From: Halicephalobus mephisto
Taxonomy: Eukaryota > Nematoda > Chromadorea > Rhabditida > Panagrolaimidae
NCBI GenBank assembly: GCA_009193035.1
Contig: SWDT01000066.1
Coordinates: forward strand, 372,001-436,000
Direction: 5' to 3'
Length of the DNA: 64,000 bases
Part shown: positions 1-11,060 of the stretch, piece after piece
Position numbering within the stretch: position 1 is the first letter of the stretch
Layout of the letters: each line of letters starts with the position of its first letter
Notes under the pieces: generated by a model
The model's database searches: none
What the model saw: only the letters and a program-made list of their open reading frames with translations
What the model was told of the DNA's origin: nothing
Made by a program: the position numbers and the translations under genes

Positions 1-755
1 TGAAGTCTCAGTGTCGCAATACGCAAAGCATTGTTTGAAAAGGCTACAACTCCCAATCAACAACTTGAAACCAAGCATTACTGCTATCAGTCAAGCGAGA
101 TTCAACATCTTCAACCCTTCCAAATTTGGCACAACGTTGGAAGAGCTAATGGAGATGCAGGCTCAGTTGTATCCTGACTTAAAGATTCCATGGATCGAGT
201 CTGTACTTATTAAGCTAATTTTGGAGACCGGTGGAGACAGAACAGAAGGGATCTTCCGAATTGCGGCCGATCCGGAACAGCTCCAAACAGGTTTGTGATT
301 GTTTATTTAACTTGATTGAATGTTTGACTTTAGTGATGGCGCAACTGGACCAGAATATCAAACCTAGGATAAAAGACTGCCACATAGCTGCGGTACTGCT
401 GAAGCAATGGCTCAGACAACTTCCTAATCCGTTGATCCCAGATTCTCTGTATCAGAAATGCCTTCTCGTCTGTACCCAGCCAGAAAATGCCTGTCGTCTA
501 GTTGATCAACTCCCTGCCATCAATAGATTAGTTTTGAGTAAACTCCTGCATCTCCTCCAGGTTCTCTGCGATGAAGAAACAGTCAAAGTGACAAAGATGG
601 ACGTGTCGAATTTGGCAATGGTCATGGCTCCGAATATTCTACGCTGTGACAGCGAAGATCCGCAAGTCATTTTCGGGAATAGTAGGAAGGAAATGGACTT
701 TATGAAGACACTGATCCTCCATTACGATACATCCTTTGTGCATTCCATTGAGTAA
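1..755 (+). CDS. RhoGAP protein of the ARHGAP39/Vilse type, 3' end (5' part off the window)
   Basis: C-terminal part of a MyTH4-RhoGAP protein that should stimulate GTP hydrolysis by Rho-family GTPases. Reading is open from the left edge (frame beginning at base 2). Exon A runs to about 290 and exon B from 334 to 755, joined across a short gt...ttttag intron. The joined protein shows FNPSKFGTTLEELMEMQ followed by a segment like the start of ARHGAP39 RhoGAP domains (YPDLKIPWIESVL, then TEGIFRI, the usual arginine-finger loop GIFR). HIAAVLLKQWLRQLP matches the RhoGAP helix with its KxxLRxLP motif, and NLAMVMAPNIL is the typical NLAxVFAPNLL segment. The protein ends about 20 residues after the GAP domain, as in the family. 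The GIFR arginine and the NLAxVxAPN motif are both present, so the domain should be active. I infer ARHGAP39 from residues in front of the GAP domain (VSQYAKHCLKRLQ); another RhoGAP subfamily is less likely. Confidence 0.85.
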
Positions 756-1051
756 TCCCAGTCCGTTGTTCAAACACAAACCTTATCTAAGTCGGTTATT
801 TTTTATTTCAGTTCTATTTGAGTCTTAGCCACAGTTTCAGTTGCTCATCATTGTCAATTTTTGGTTATTTTTAATTTTTCTCGATAGTGCCTGCCCATTC
901 CTGCCGAAAGAGGGGTCAGTGTGCAAAATTTCTGTACAGACAATCTTTAACACTGAATAAACCAAATTTTGGATGGAGATTGATGGTGAATTTGTTTGAT
1001 ACAAATTGTTACTTTGTTTTTGGTTAATTTTTATCGTCAAAATTGTTTAGA

Positions 1052-2719
1052 ATGTGTGATATCGAAGACTTGGTAGAGACCTCTGCAACAACTCCCAGGA
1101 GTCCGTTGAAGGAGTTTAACATCCGAGTCCGAACGAAACGGAAAGAGATGGGAGAAAGTGACGCTAATCAGGAAGAGGAAAAACCGGTCATCCAAAGTGA
1201 TCTCCCGTGGTCAAAAACAGTTTTCCTCAAAACTTGGGGATGCTCTCATAATGGGAGTGATTCGGAATATATGGGAGGATTACTGATGGCAGCGGGATTC
1301 AAAGTAAGTAGTGACAAGGACAATTCCGACATCTGGTTGTTGAATAGTTGCACAGTCAAGACTCCGAGTGAAGTTCAATTGGAAAACATGGTCAAGGAAG
1401 CTCACAAACTGGGGAAATGTGTTGTAGTTGCTGGATGTGTCTCTCAAGCAGCTCCCAATGAATCTTACTTGAAGAGCGTATCGATAGTTGGAGTGAAACA
1501 AATTGATCAAATCGTCAATGTTGTGGAGGAAACTCTGAAAGGAAACACAGTAAGGTTGTTGTCCTTGAGATCAAAGACTACCCCGGTGTTGAGTCTCCCG
1601 AAGATGAGGAGGAACAAATTCATTGAGATCCTGGCTATCAACAGTGGTTGCCTGAACAATTGCACTTATTGCAAGACGAAGATGGCTAGAGGTAACTTAC
1701 AATCTTATCCGTTGGAGAATCTAGTAGAACAAGCAAGAACAGCCTTTGAAGTGGATGGATGTAAAGAACTCTGGTTGACTTCTGAAGATTTGGGAGCTTG
1801 GGGCAGAGATATAGGACTTGTGTTGCCAGACCTCCTGAAGGAACTCGTCAAAGTGATTCCTGCAGATTGCATGATGAGATTGGGAATGACGAACCCTCCT
1901 TATATCCTGGATCATCTCGAAGAAATTGCCGAGATTCTGAATCATCCGAGAGTTTACTCCTTCCTTCATATTCCTGTTCAAGCTGGGAGTAACGCAGTCT
2001 TAGATGACATGAAGAGAGAATACACCAATGAGCATTTCTGCCAAGTTGTGGACTTTATGAAGAAAAGGTGAGCTTTTGAAGTTTGTTGAAAACTATAATG
2101 AGGAATTACAGTGTTCCTGACATTTACATTGCGACAGATTTTATTTGTGCTTTCCCTACTGAAACACCAGAAGACTTTGAGGAATCTTTAGCTCTAGTTG
2201 GGAAATATGAATTTCCGTCGCTGTTCATTAATCAATTTTTCCCGAGACCCGGCACTCCGGCAGCAAGGTTGAAGAAGATTGATGGATCAGAGGTAAATTG
2301 TTTTTGATGCAAGTATCATTCAATAATTGGGAAAATTTTAGGCCAAAAGGAGAACGAATGCCATGACAGAACTCTTCCACTCCTACAGAAGATACAAGCC
2401 TGACAGAATAGGAAAGGTCTATGATGTTCTCATTTGTGAAGTGGCAACAGATGGGAAGAATTTTGTTGGTCACAACAAGTGCTATGAGCATATTCTGGTC
2501 CCAAAAATAGGAGAGGATTTATTGGGAAGATGGGCAAAAGTGAGGATTACAGAAGTCGCCAAGTTCTACATGAAGAGCGAAATCGTTGAGATGGAAACAA
2601 TGGTTCAAACAGACCAGAAGGAAAAAAGAAAAAGGAATGAACTTGGTCTCGCCGGTCCAATATCAATCGTTGCACTTTTGGGGTATTTGTTGATCCGATT
2701 TTTGATTTCATTTTACTGA
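1052..2719 (+). CDS. CDKAL1-type threonylcarbamoyladenosine tRNA methylthiotransferase
   Basis: Radical-SAM enzyme that adds a methylthio group to t6A37 of lysine tRNAs. Exons 1052-2067, 2112-2292 and 2342-2719 join in frame to 524 residues, close to the usual length. The N-terminal UPF0004 part has [20 protein letters not shown] and VVAGCVSQA, giving the three cysteines of the auxiliary iron-sulphur cluster. The radical-SAM motif is [17 protein letters not shown] (CxxxCxxC). [15 protein letters not shown] and a TRAM-like C-terminal part follow. The last 20 residues are hydrophobic ([19 protein letters not shown]), a tail anchor as in animal CDKAL1, which places it on the ER surface. The start ATG at 1052 lies 1 base after an acceptor-like tttag, which suggests spliced-leader trans-splicing. 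The 3' end faces the minus-strand set at 2858-4820. All key cysteines are present. Family assignment is secure. Confidence 0.93.
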
Positions 2720-2857
2720 AAATCAGAATTGTTGATTTTTTGAAGAATTAAATAGTTTTTCTTATCAGAAAAGTGATTTGTTCTCTGGGAGTTCCTACAT
2801 TTGCTTCTACTAATAATTCCCCTTCATAACTCTATTTATTGACATCTAACGCAGGGG

Positions 2858-3115
2858 TTAAAAGTCACTAACCCTTCCCTTTCTCTCCCAATCCCCATAT
2901 CTAGTCGGCTCAGGACCCTGCGGGCCTCCGATTTCTCCCGTTTCTGGATTGACGATTCTTCGTTTTTCCTTCTCCTTTTCCTTTTCAGCTGGATCATCGA
3001 ATTCACCTACTGGGGTTCTTCCTGACTTCGGCGGGTTTTTCTTGACAGTTGAGAAAGAGCTTGCAGCAATGTATCTGGAAGGTAGCCAGATGCTACACCG
3101 AACTAACGACAGCAT
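2858..3115 (-). CDS. succinate dehydrogenase assembly factor 4 (SDHAF4)
   Basis: Small mitochondrial chaperone that binds flavinylated SdhA during complex II assembly. It encodes 85 residues in one exon. The N-terminus ([20 protein letters not shown]) is a basic, amphipathic, presequence-like stretch. The C-terminus carries the family signature [18 protein letters not shown] ending in RVSDF, with FDDP and [16 protein letters not shown] before it. I chose the ATG at 3115 instead of the one at 3139 because tcctttcag ends exactly at 3116, so trans-splicing would remove the upstream ATG. A TTTATT at 2835-2840 is a poly(A) signal read on the minus strand. It is the last gene of a same-strand run TAMM41-PSMG4-SDHAF4, 194 bp after PSMG4, consistent with a downstream operon position. 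Confidence 0.88.
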   Translation of the reverse strand: MLSLVRCSIWLPSRYIAASSFSTVKKNPPKSGRTPVGEFDDPAEKEKEKEKRRIVNPETGEIGGPQGPEPTRYGDWERKGRVSDF

Positions 3116-3309
3116 CTGAAAGGACAAGGGATCAAGCATTCATAGTAAAGAGATATAAATGGTTCAGAACCATTTCCCAAACAACATGTGTAGTTAATCT
3201 CAAATAATTTACGAAAAATCTGAAAGTATGGCCAGTGTACCCAATTGCAATAGGAATATGTCGAACCAGTGATAGATCAAGGCAGAGAAAGCATCAACAT
3301 TTAAGCTCT

Positions 3310-3733
3310 TCAGTTGGTAATCTTGTCTTGCTCGTCATTGAGACGGAAAAAGTCCTTGTTAGCAAGAATGTACTCTTTCATGGCTGTGTAGAGATTTGTC
3401 CAAAAGTCCTTATCTCTATCTTGGTCGAGATCCGTTGAAACGAACACCTGCAAGAGCACTTTTATATGAAAACATTCCAAAAATAAACCAAACCTGTCGT
3501 TGATCAAAGAGCTTCGCGATCCTCGAAGCGAACTCGTTGATCTGGATGGCACAGAGAGGGGTCGGGTTACCGTAGATGACGCTCTTGTGTTTCAACAGAC
3601 CGTAAGCCATTGTTGCAGTCGAGTCTTGTCCGAGCCAGAGGAAGACGCACTCGTCGGAGGGGATCTCGGCGTGGCAGTTGATGACATCATTGTTGCAAGT
3701 GATAGTGAAGTTCTTCATCTGAGGGTTCTCCAT
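3310..3733 (-). CDS. proteasome assembly chaperone 4 (PSMG4-like)
   Basis: Partner of PSMG3 in early assembly of the 20S proteasome alpha ring. Two exons, 3733-3494 and 3447-3310, join in phase to 125 residues, the usual size. Recognisable family segments are ECVFLWLGQDS (FLWVG in vertebrates), TMAYGLL, the NEFASRIAKLFDQRQ helix and VFVSTDLDQD, where the intron interrupts just before the strand beginning VFVS. The match rests on order and hydrophobic pattern, not on catalytic residues, since the protein is a chaperone without an active site. It lies 115 bp downstream of TAMM41 and 194 bp upstream of SDHAF4 on the same strand, an operon-like arrangement. Open frames on the opposite strand here are shadows. 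Confidence 0.75.
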
Positions 3734-3848
3734 CGCTAATGTTGACAGCCTAAAATTTTATTATTAAAATCAATAGCAATGGCACTGAGATTGAAAGACA
3801 ATGCGACACGAATACGCCAAAGACCTAACAAAATCCCTAACACAAGTA

Positions 3849-4820
3849 TCATCTGACTGATCTCATCATCTTGAGGAGCTTTCTCGACGAATAGATCACG
3901 GATTTTGCAAAGCCAGCAGTGAGGGCGTTTTTGGCAGTCTGGGAATAACTCGTGGATCGGACAATACTGGCCATTGTTGCTGCAACATGGTCCCCGATGT
4001 CGTGTCTGTGGGCGATGGAGAAGAGCACTTCTTCGATGTCTTTTTGTCGCTTGTCCCAAGCCCTGGATCTGCTTTGCAATCCATTCAGCACAGCCTGAGG
4101 CAACAGATTCAGTCGGTGATAGATGGCTGCAGTAGAATTGTCTTGTTCCAATCTACTTCCTTTGATAATGATTCTCTGGTCTTCCATCAACAAAGGTTGG
4201 TAAATTTTCTCCAATTCCTCAAATCCACCAGAGACGATTTTGAAGATCTTTTTCTTGTCTTCTCCAAAGAACATCCGGAAATCCCCATTGTAAGAAAGAG
4301 CGACAATCTGTTGCAAGAGTTTTTCCATCGTGAAAGAGTCTGGCAATTGCAGCAGAGCAGCTTGAAGGGCATTGATTCGGTTCTCCTTCATTTGGGTCAT
4401 GATTGGATCGCTCGGAGCAATAACATTCAGTACTGGCTTCTGGAGTCTCCCCGCTGCATACATCCAGGACCAATCAAGCAAGTCGCTCTGGAGATCTTCT
4501 GTGGAAATCACTCCATATTTCATCAACCTTCCCTTATATCGAACGTTGGTGTTGAAGAGCAATCGAGCTCCGGAATTCCTTTGGAGCTTCGTAATTTTCT
4601 CCGGACCAAAATACCGAATAAAGGAATAGTGTCCCTTGTTTCTTCTTAAGTTTTCTTCGTGGAATCTGAGTGGATCAGTAGTGACGACGATATAATCAAC
4701 CATCTTGTCCGCAATGTTCTCATCCGCTTGGGAAATCGCTCCTGACCCGTAGGCAAAAGCAAAAGTAACAGTTTCTAGCGGCAGGCATTCTAGAAGCTCT
4801 GAATACAATTCCAACGGCAT
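3849..4820 (-). CDS. TAMM41, mitochondrial CDP-diacylglycerol synthase
   Basis: Makes CDP-diacylglycerol from phosphatidic acid and CTP on the matrix side of the inner mitochondrial membrane, the first step toward cardiolipin. A single exon encodes 323 residues, near the family length. FAFAYGSGAISQ carries the nucleotidyltransferase GSG signature. MVDYIVVTTDPLRFHEENLRRNKGHYS is the conserved metal-binding region, and YGVISTEDLQSDLLDW and WMYAAGRLQKPV are strongly conserved blocks of the family. The protein ends in a basic segment (SSRKLLKMMRSVR). It is the first gene of the minus-strand run TAMM41-PSMG4-SDHAF4. Its upstream region (4821-5658) is shared with the 3' UTR of bli-4. No odd features seen. 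Confidence 0.92.
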   Translation of the reverse strand: MPLELYSELLECLPLETVTFAFAYGSGAISQADENIADKMVDYIVVTTDPLRFHEENLRRNKGHYSFIRYFGPEKITKLQRNSGARLLFNTNVRYKGRLMKYGVISTEDLQSDLLDWSWMYAAGRLQKPVLNVIAPSDPIMTQMKENRINALQAALLQLPDSFTMEKLLQQIVALSYNGDFRMFFGEDKKKIFKIVSGGFEELEKIYQPLLMEDQRIIIKGSRLEQDNSTAAIYHRLNLLPQAVLNGLQSRSRAWDKRQKDIEEVLFSIAHRHDIGDHVAATMASIVRSTSYSQTAKNALTAGFAKSVIYSSRKLLKMMRSVR

Positions 4821-5658
4821 TTCCGGGATGAAATAACGGAGGAAGAAACCAGATTAAATACACTAAATCTCAAAAAAATCCGCGATTCACTCACTTCTTT
4901 CGTCGTAAGAATCGTCAAACGGAATGGCCAGCAGACGAGATCACCTTTGCATTACACCAAAGTGGTTCTGCTTTGCCCATTAATCCAATCCATAAAATTG
5001 CTGTTTTTTAACAGCTTCGTTAGAATCAAAATCCAATAGACTTTTTACCTTCTGATATCCTATAATTCACGTAGAAGATTGACAAAAACTCAAGGGTTTG
5101 GCCGTATGTTTTCAAGTGTCTACTGGGCAATATTGAACAAGACCTTTTGGGAACATTTCAAAAGTGTCTGTAGTTTCGTCTTGGACAAGTTTTGCGGGCT
5201 TTTGTAGCATTGAATCCTATAGAAAATCAACTTTAAAGAATTCGTAAAAGTACCTGCAAACAATAAGAATCCAAAGGTCAACCCTTCACTTTTTAAAACA
5301 ATTTTTAAAATTCCATGACTTTCCGAACCGTAGATTCTGAATTTTAATCATTTTTATGAACACAATTTAAAAACGAAACGTCGCCAAAACCGTTATTCTA
5401 CTATTACTTATACATTTAATAAAATCATTTATTTCCACTCTGTAATCTTTCTCACCCATATAAAAATTACAAATTGTTCAAGCGACCAATTTGAGAAAAA
5501 TCACTGGTATCACCTCTGATCAATAACAAAACTGATAAAGATATGCAAAGCACCCAAAAAACAAGGCACAAGTGACGTCATTAGAGCAATCATCTATCTC
5601 AAGTGATGAATATGAAACAAGAACCCGTCTGCCTTAGAAGTTTCGAAAAGTAGACACT
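4821..5658. other. intergenic: bli-4 3' UTR and TAMM41 upstream region
   Basis: AT-rich, no supported gene. A TTTATT around 5429 is a plausible minus-strand poly(A) signal for bli-4. The part next to 4820 should hold the TAMM41 promoter or outron. Confidence 0.5.
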
Positions 5659-8600
5659 TCAAGCTGATGTCTGGATTTTTGATCGGTTGAGTCCAAAGAG
5701 CTCTTCGTCCTCAGAATCCAGATCATCTGAGAAGTTTTCTACATCGACATCGGCGGTATTCTGAAGCTGAGTATATCTGAAAGACCTGGACCTTGATCAG
5801 AATTCTAGGAGTAAAACAGGGCAACTTACTCTTTTTCATTGGAGGTTCCTAAGAAAGGAATGAAGGAACTCTTAGACCCATTGGGAGATTCATCAAACCG
5901 TTTGATACAGCACATGATTAAAAGAACGAGCAACCCGACAGTGAACATCGCAAATAACAAGCTCTTCCAGAGACTAGGGTGATCTCCACTGGATTCGGAA
6001 TAGGATTTAGTTGTTGATACCTGCGAACAGTCTTCGCAATGCTCATCGTTCGGAGTCTGGCCACAGCAAGGTCGACAGAAACCATAGGTGTTGTTTGCGA
6101 ATCCAACTGTGCACTCATCGCACATCAACGCTCCAGGTCCGTGGCAAGTAGCACAAGCAGAATCACAAGCGACACAGTTACCCCGTTGGTCCTTATGATA
6201 CCCCCGGGAACATGGATTCTTCTTCAGTACACATCTAGCTTGGATGAGATTCGTATCATCTAAAGTTATCATCAACTATGGATATATCAATTCAGACTTA
6301 CAATCGCTAATCAGTCCTTCGGGACACTTGTCGACACATTGTCCATGATCAAAGTGTCCAAAGTGGTCAACATCAATCAGCAACTGTGCTCCATGACACG
6401 AATCACATCTTTCAGCTTTTTTACAAGTTTTGCACTTATTAGAGCACAGTTTGCACTTGTCTCCATCGACAAAGTAACCCTCATCACACGAGTCTACACA
6501 CTTGAACCCAGCTCTATTCCTCAAGGACTGGGTCAAGTGCTTGCAGGCAAAACAAGCAGTAGCCGAGTTTTCCTCCGAGCACCCCAGGCACTCAGAATGG
6601 CAATTTCCAACAGAAGTCAGATCTCCAAAAGATATCGCTTCAAACGGGGCTTCCGACGGCTGAAAGAGCGGGATTATCGTTTTCCCAAACGCGCTCCTCC
6701 TCATTCAATCTCTTTTATCTTCAATACAATTAGGCACGAATCAATTATCAATAATTAACAAATCACAGGCAATATTCAGACATAAGAGGCATTTGGAGTC
6801 CATCAACAGCCCGAATGGCAATCTTTCTAGGTGAAGAAATGCAAAGTGGAAAGACCAAGTGCAAGCAAGCAGATAGACTAGAAGTATAAGTGAAACCCTG
6901 TCTTGAATCCTGTACTTTTCAAGACACTAGCGCTATCAAAGATATAACAATGGCAAAATGAAAAAACTCCCGGTATTGATACATGGATTCGTGCAGTGCT
7001 TCGTGCATCAGACGCCTTCGGTAATCGGTCGAACCAGGTCCAGGAACTTGCGCCAGAGCCGAGAAGCCGTGTTTTCCTGCAAAACACAAGAACCATCCAT
7101 GGGAAACAAAATTTAAATTAAAAAATTTATTAGTTCTTTACCCCAAAGCTTTGTGTCATGGCAAGTTCGAACTTTATGAAAGCCAAAATTTAGTATCTAC
7201 CCTTTTGTGCAAAGCGAAGCATGGCCCAAAAATCACTGGCAAGATAAAGAACACTAACTACCCGTAAAGTACTTTGGCAAGGGAACTAATATCATTCATG
7301 CTCTTCCGTTTTGGGTTTTGGAAGCCGGTAAATCAGAAAGTGGAACTTCAAAGGCTGTATTGTTCTCGGCAGAAACCCGTGGACGTCTTCGTTTGAGTAA
7401 GCAGCATCGACATGCAATTGAAATTGCTACAACAGCAATCAAACACTGGACGGCCACAATAATGTGGGGAATTGTGAAGATCTGTAGATCAATTTCATCG
7501 ACATTTTATAAGGGTTAATGTATAAAACAAGGTCTGTGTTAAAGCATCACTCTAGAAAATGGGAAAAGCGCATTCATCAGGGTAACAAGTGACAAAAACC
7601 AAAGCACTTCACTGCACACAGAAAGGAAAATTTTCATAATTAAAAATTTTTCTTGAGGAGGAGCAAACGAAAAAGGAGGCCGCGCAATGCCTACCCCCTA
7701 GACCTTGTCAGTCTATAAAATAACCAACCTGAGAAGTAACTCCCGAGGAGGACGCTTGGGACCCAGTTTGAAATACTGGTTCTCTCGTATGCTTAGGATC
7801 AGAAGGCTGGGCTGGTTGTTGAGTGCCATAAAGAAGCAAAGTCCAGTCAGAGAAAGAGCCAGTTAGTTTAGGATTAGAAGCAACAGATTCCACCATCAAA
7901 GTCCACGTTCCTCTAGGATCTTCTCCCCATGATTGAACGGAAAGGAAAGGCCACTTGTGGAATCCATTCTGATTAAAGTCTTGGGGTCTTGGCGGAAGAA
8001 GAACTGCTCTCGTTCCCATTGGAGAGAAGAGCGTCAGCTTCAAGTCTCCTCTCTTGGCAAATCTGATCGTCGTCAACACTTGAACGTGCTCAAGGTAAAG
8101 AACAGGAGTTCCATCACGACATCCATTCACATCCAAGGTGTAGTTCATCTGGAACCTGCCAGCAAGAGGACGAGGGCTACAACAGAATCAATAAAATCTT
8201 AAAATCCACAAAACACCGACTTTGGAGGACTCAGCTTATACTCATAAGTACACATGTGCTGTTCCGGAACTATCTTCCAGACTCTAGCCAACTTAACTAA
8301 AGCTCCAGCATCCATAAGACCATATCCAAACTTGTTGGAGATTCTTCTACCAACACCATTAATTGACCATCCCGGGTTATTTAACAAAGGAGCAGGATTG
8401 GCAGTTCTCAGGACAATGTGTTGCATGTCTCTCCAAGTAAGTTCAGGGCTGAAATCATCAATGAACAAAAGGAAAGTATTTTCCGTAAACTCACTTTGCT
8501 TCCAAAGCCAACGCAATAATACCAGCAGCCAGTGGAGCACTTGCACTCGTTCCAGTATGTGTCTTCGTACAGCCATTCGGGACATCTACTGTTACTATTG

Positions 8601-9827
8601 CGGGTTGATTAGCATTCGCACTACTATAGGTCGATGCAATGGTTGATGGACATTCCTCCAGATACCAAGGTCTATGGTTGTCATACGTAGCTGAGGAAAT
8701 ACTCAAGGTATATACAGAAGTCGTGTACCCGTCTGCAGAACAAGAATCCTGTCTGGAGCCTCCATTACCACTGGCCCAGACAAAGATGTTTCCTTTGCCT
8801 CCTCTGCCCTTCTTTATTCCTCGGTAAAAAGCCTCTCTTGCTAATGGTCCAGGTCCATCAAAGGTCTTTCCATCGTCCTCAGGACCCCAGGAAGCAGAAT
8901 AAATGTCGATATGATCTTGATTCAAGTTCAGAGAAGCAGCTTCAACACTATCAGAGACTGGGCCATCAAGCATCCTGACTCCTCCAATCCTGGCATGGTA
9001 CGCAACACCAACACCACAAACATCATTTCCAGCGACCGATGCCACTTCACCTGCACATCGAGTTCCGTGTCTGCAATCAAATAACGAAATAAATGATAAA
9101 CGAGAAAAACTCACTTGTTATCTCCATTATTCTGTGGAGTTGGATCATCGTCATGATCGTTGATATCAGTACTTGCCAATGGATCATAATTTTCAGCCAA
9201 ATCTGGGTGATCTCGCTGAATTCCATCATCGAGAATAGAGACCGAAACATTCCTTCCAGCATATCCAAGAGCCCAAGCTTCGCGAACATTCATGTCGTAC
9301 CCTCCGACAGCTCTTCCAACAAGATACCATTGGGAGTCGTAAAGCGGATCACGAAACGGGAGTTTAGGAACAGGTAGTTTAGTGTCAGGGTTGATTCCAG
9401 CAGTTTCTTCTCTCTTTTCTCTAATAACCTGACTAGCAAAAGAGTCCTGATTCTCATCATCGTTGTGAATAAAATCCCTCTTCTTCCTTGCACGAGGTCG
9501 TTGTTCACTCACCCACTTAACGTCTGGGTGATCATTCAATGCTGCAATAGTTGACCGCTTCCTTCTCTTGGAAACCTGTCCATTATGCTCTAGGAAATAA
9601 TGAGAATCCAGAAACGGTTGACCTTTGACAACCATTCCATGTTCTTCAGCTATCCTTCTAGCCAAATCATCGTCCCGTTTCTCTAGTTTGATAACTGTAT
9701 GAGAAGGTTCAGGACAAGTTCCTGTTTCTTCGCACAGTAAGCTATCATGCTCCACTGCTAAACCTACCGTCACAAAGAGAATGAAAATCATCCATTTTTT
9801 TGACGGTATCCGTGTCCGGTCAATCAT
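5659..9827 (-). CDS. bli-4: BLI-4/furin-type proprotein convertase, long Cys-rich membrane isoform
   Basis: Subtilisin-like endoprotease that cleaves proproteins after basic motifs in the secretory pathway; in C. elegans bli-4 processes cuticle collagens and other precursors. Exons 9827-9115, 9070-8495, 8448-8221, 8176-7729, 6659-6302, 6259-5830 and 5776-5659 join in phase to 956 residues. Order: signal peptide (about residues 10-25), prodomain with an internal site KRRKR (87-91) and the main autocleavage site RARKKR (to 117), catalytic domain with Asp200 (SILDDG), His239 (HGTRCAGE), oxyanion Asn340 (WASGNGG) and Ser413 (GTSASAP), then a P domain ending about residue 655. Two exons of furin-like CxxC repeats follow, then a membrane segment ([19 protein letters not shown]) and a cytoplasmic tail with YTQL and an acidic run [10 protein letters not shown]. 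All catalytic residues are present. The 1069-bp intron 6660-7728 contains two further terminal exons, listed separately. The symbol rests on domain layout plus recalled C. elegans location; kpc-1 is the main alternative. Confidence 0.9.
7008..7076 (-). CDS. bli-4: alternative last exon of bli-4: short soluble C-terminus
   Basis: An acceptor (tgttttgcag) at 7077 is followed in phase 0 by 22 codons and a stop. Joined to the donor at 7729 it would end the protease after the P domain with a short tail ([20 protein letters not shown]...), giving 677 residues without Cys-rich repeats or membrane segment. C. elegans bli-4 is known for several isoforms sharing the protease part and differing in C-terminus, which supports this reading. 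No transcript evidence is available here. Confidence 0.6.
   Translation of the reverse strand, partial: ENTASRLWRKFLDLVRPITEGV
7296..7481 (-). CDS. bli-4: alternative last exon of bli-4: membrane anchor and basic tail
   Basis: An acceptor (attgatctacag) ends at 7482 and is followed in phase 0 by 61 codons and a stop. The peptide contains a clear transmembrane segment ([19 protein letters not shown]) followed by the stop-transfer stretch [11 protein letters not shown] and a polar cytoplasmic tail. Joined to the donor at 7729 it makes a 716-residue, membrane-anchored protease without Cys-rich repeats. Open reading, hydrophobic pattern, splice phase and position all agree; expression is unknown. 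Confidence 0.6.
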   Translation of the reverse strand: MFTIPHIIVAVQCLIAVVAISIACRCCLLKRRRPRVSAENNTAFEVPLSDLPASKTQNGRA

Positions 9828-11060
9828 TGCCGAAGAAAATACTAATCAAAATACCTCACTTGCGCCGTGATTGCAGAATTAAAATGAGCACCTCAGCATC
9901 AAAGTCCCTCTAAATTGGCAAGTCTCAAGTCTCCGGCAGCGACACGGCACACGGGGGCCTGGAAAATAACATTTAAACTACTTTTTAAAAAACCGTAACA
10001 CGAAGAGTGTTATTCACAAGTGAGGAATCAAGATGACCTTGATCAACAACAAAAATTTATTAAAAAGTTGCCCAAAGAAACGAAAACAAATTCACGAAAC
10101 ACGTGGATCAAAAAAGAGTCAGAGATCATACAGGATATTTTGGCCATTATTTGATGATTCATATGGAACAATCAAAAACAAACCTTAATCAATAAACAAT
10201 AAAAAATTGCAGATTCGCATAAATCACAGGACTAGTCTGTCATTTATCTAATCAAATGACGTTCAATTGTTAGAGGATACGCCTCGGGCATCTTTGCAAC
10301 TATGGAACCTGTTCAAAAGTGAACAAAATCGAGGATTTCTGCAGCTTATAAACTAGACTATCCAGTAACCTCCGATATTGGTTCAACTTTTGAGTGTCAA
10401 AAATTGGAAACAATTAAGATCATGACAGCCCGCAAATAGGAAAAACTGATCGAAAATGCACTTGAGCAAGACAACCAGATTAGCTTTTGTCCTTTGACAG
10501 TTTCTGGTTCGGGACTAGTTAAAAAAGGACTTTTTCGCAGAACCCCACCAACAACAAACAAGAATGAAATTTCCAGCTTCCGAAATAACTGTTTTCATAA
10601 ATCACATTCAACAAGCCCATTAGTCCTCTTTCCTTCTCCAAATCCTAATCTAAGACACCGAAAAAGAGGCCATCATCGGCCGCGGTCACTACTTGAGACC
10701 GCCGGCATCTCTTACCGCGCATCGACACACATTCACCCAAAATCGTCTCTTTCCTGTCAATCGATTCAATTTGCTCACGCCGAGTTTCTGGGTCGTCTAC
10801 GAAACGATAGTATGAGAAGAAAAAATGCAAAAATCAGCTTCAGAATTATCAATGAGATTTTCCAACATCATCGTAATCAACCATCCAATATTTTTCATCA
10901 TCGCCAGTTGTGGGACCGAACCACGGCCCGTCCAGCACGAGTCGGGTTCTAGACCACTAAGCCATAAAAACGCAAACCGAACGGGTCTATGAAGCGAGCC
11001 AATGGGAACCATGCATCCGAAAAAACTAACAATTCCCATGTATAGAATTCTTATTCGCTA
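9828..11060. other. bli-4 upstream region, no supported gene
   Basis: AT-rich sequence between bli-4 and a weak coding-like segment. It should hold the bli-4 promoter. The only recognisable item is the tRNA relic at 10902-10971. A 152-codon open frame at 10494-10952 (+) runs through that relic and has no familiar content. Confidence 0.4.
10902..10971 (-). pseudogene. degenerate tRNA-like sequence
   Basis: On the minus strand an A-box-like TGGCTTAGTGG and a B-box-like GGTTCGGTCC lie at the spacing found in tRNA genes. The T stem keeps about four pairs (GTGG/CCAC), but the acceptor stem does not pair and the anticodon stem is poor. It looks like a tRNA relic or tRNA-derived repeat, not a working gene. 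Confidence 0.35.

Noticed and set aside
3987..4649. 220-codon plus-strand frame
   Set aside because: Shadow of TAMM41 on the minus strand; no domain of its own.
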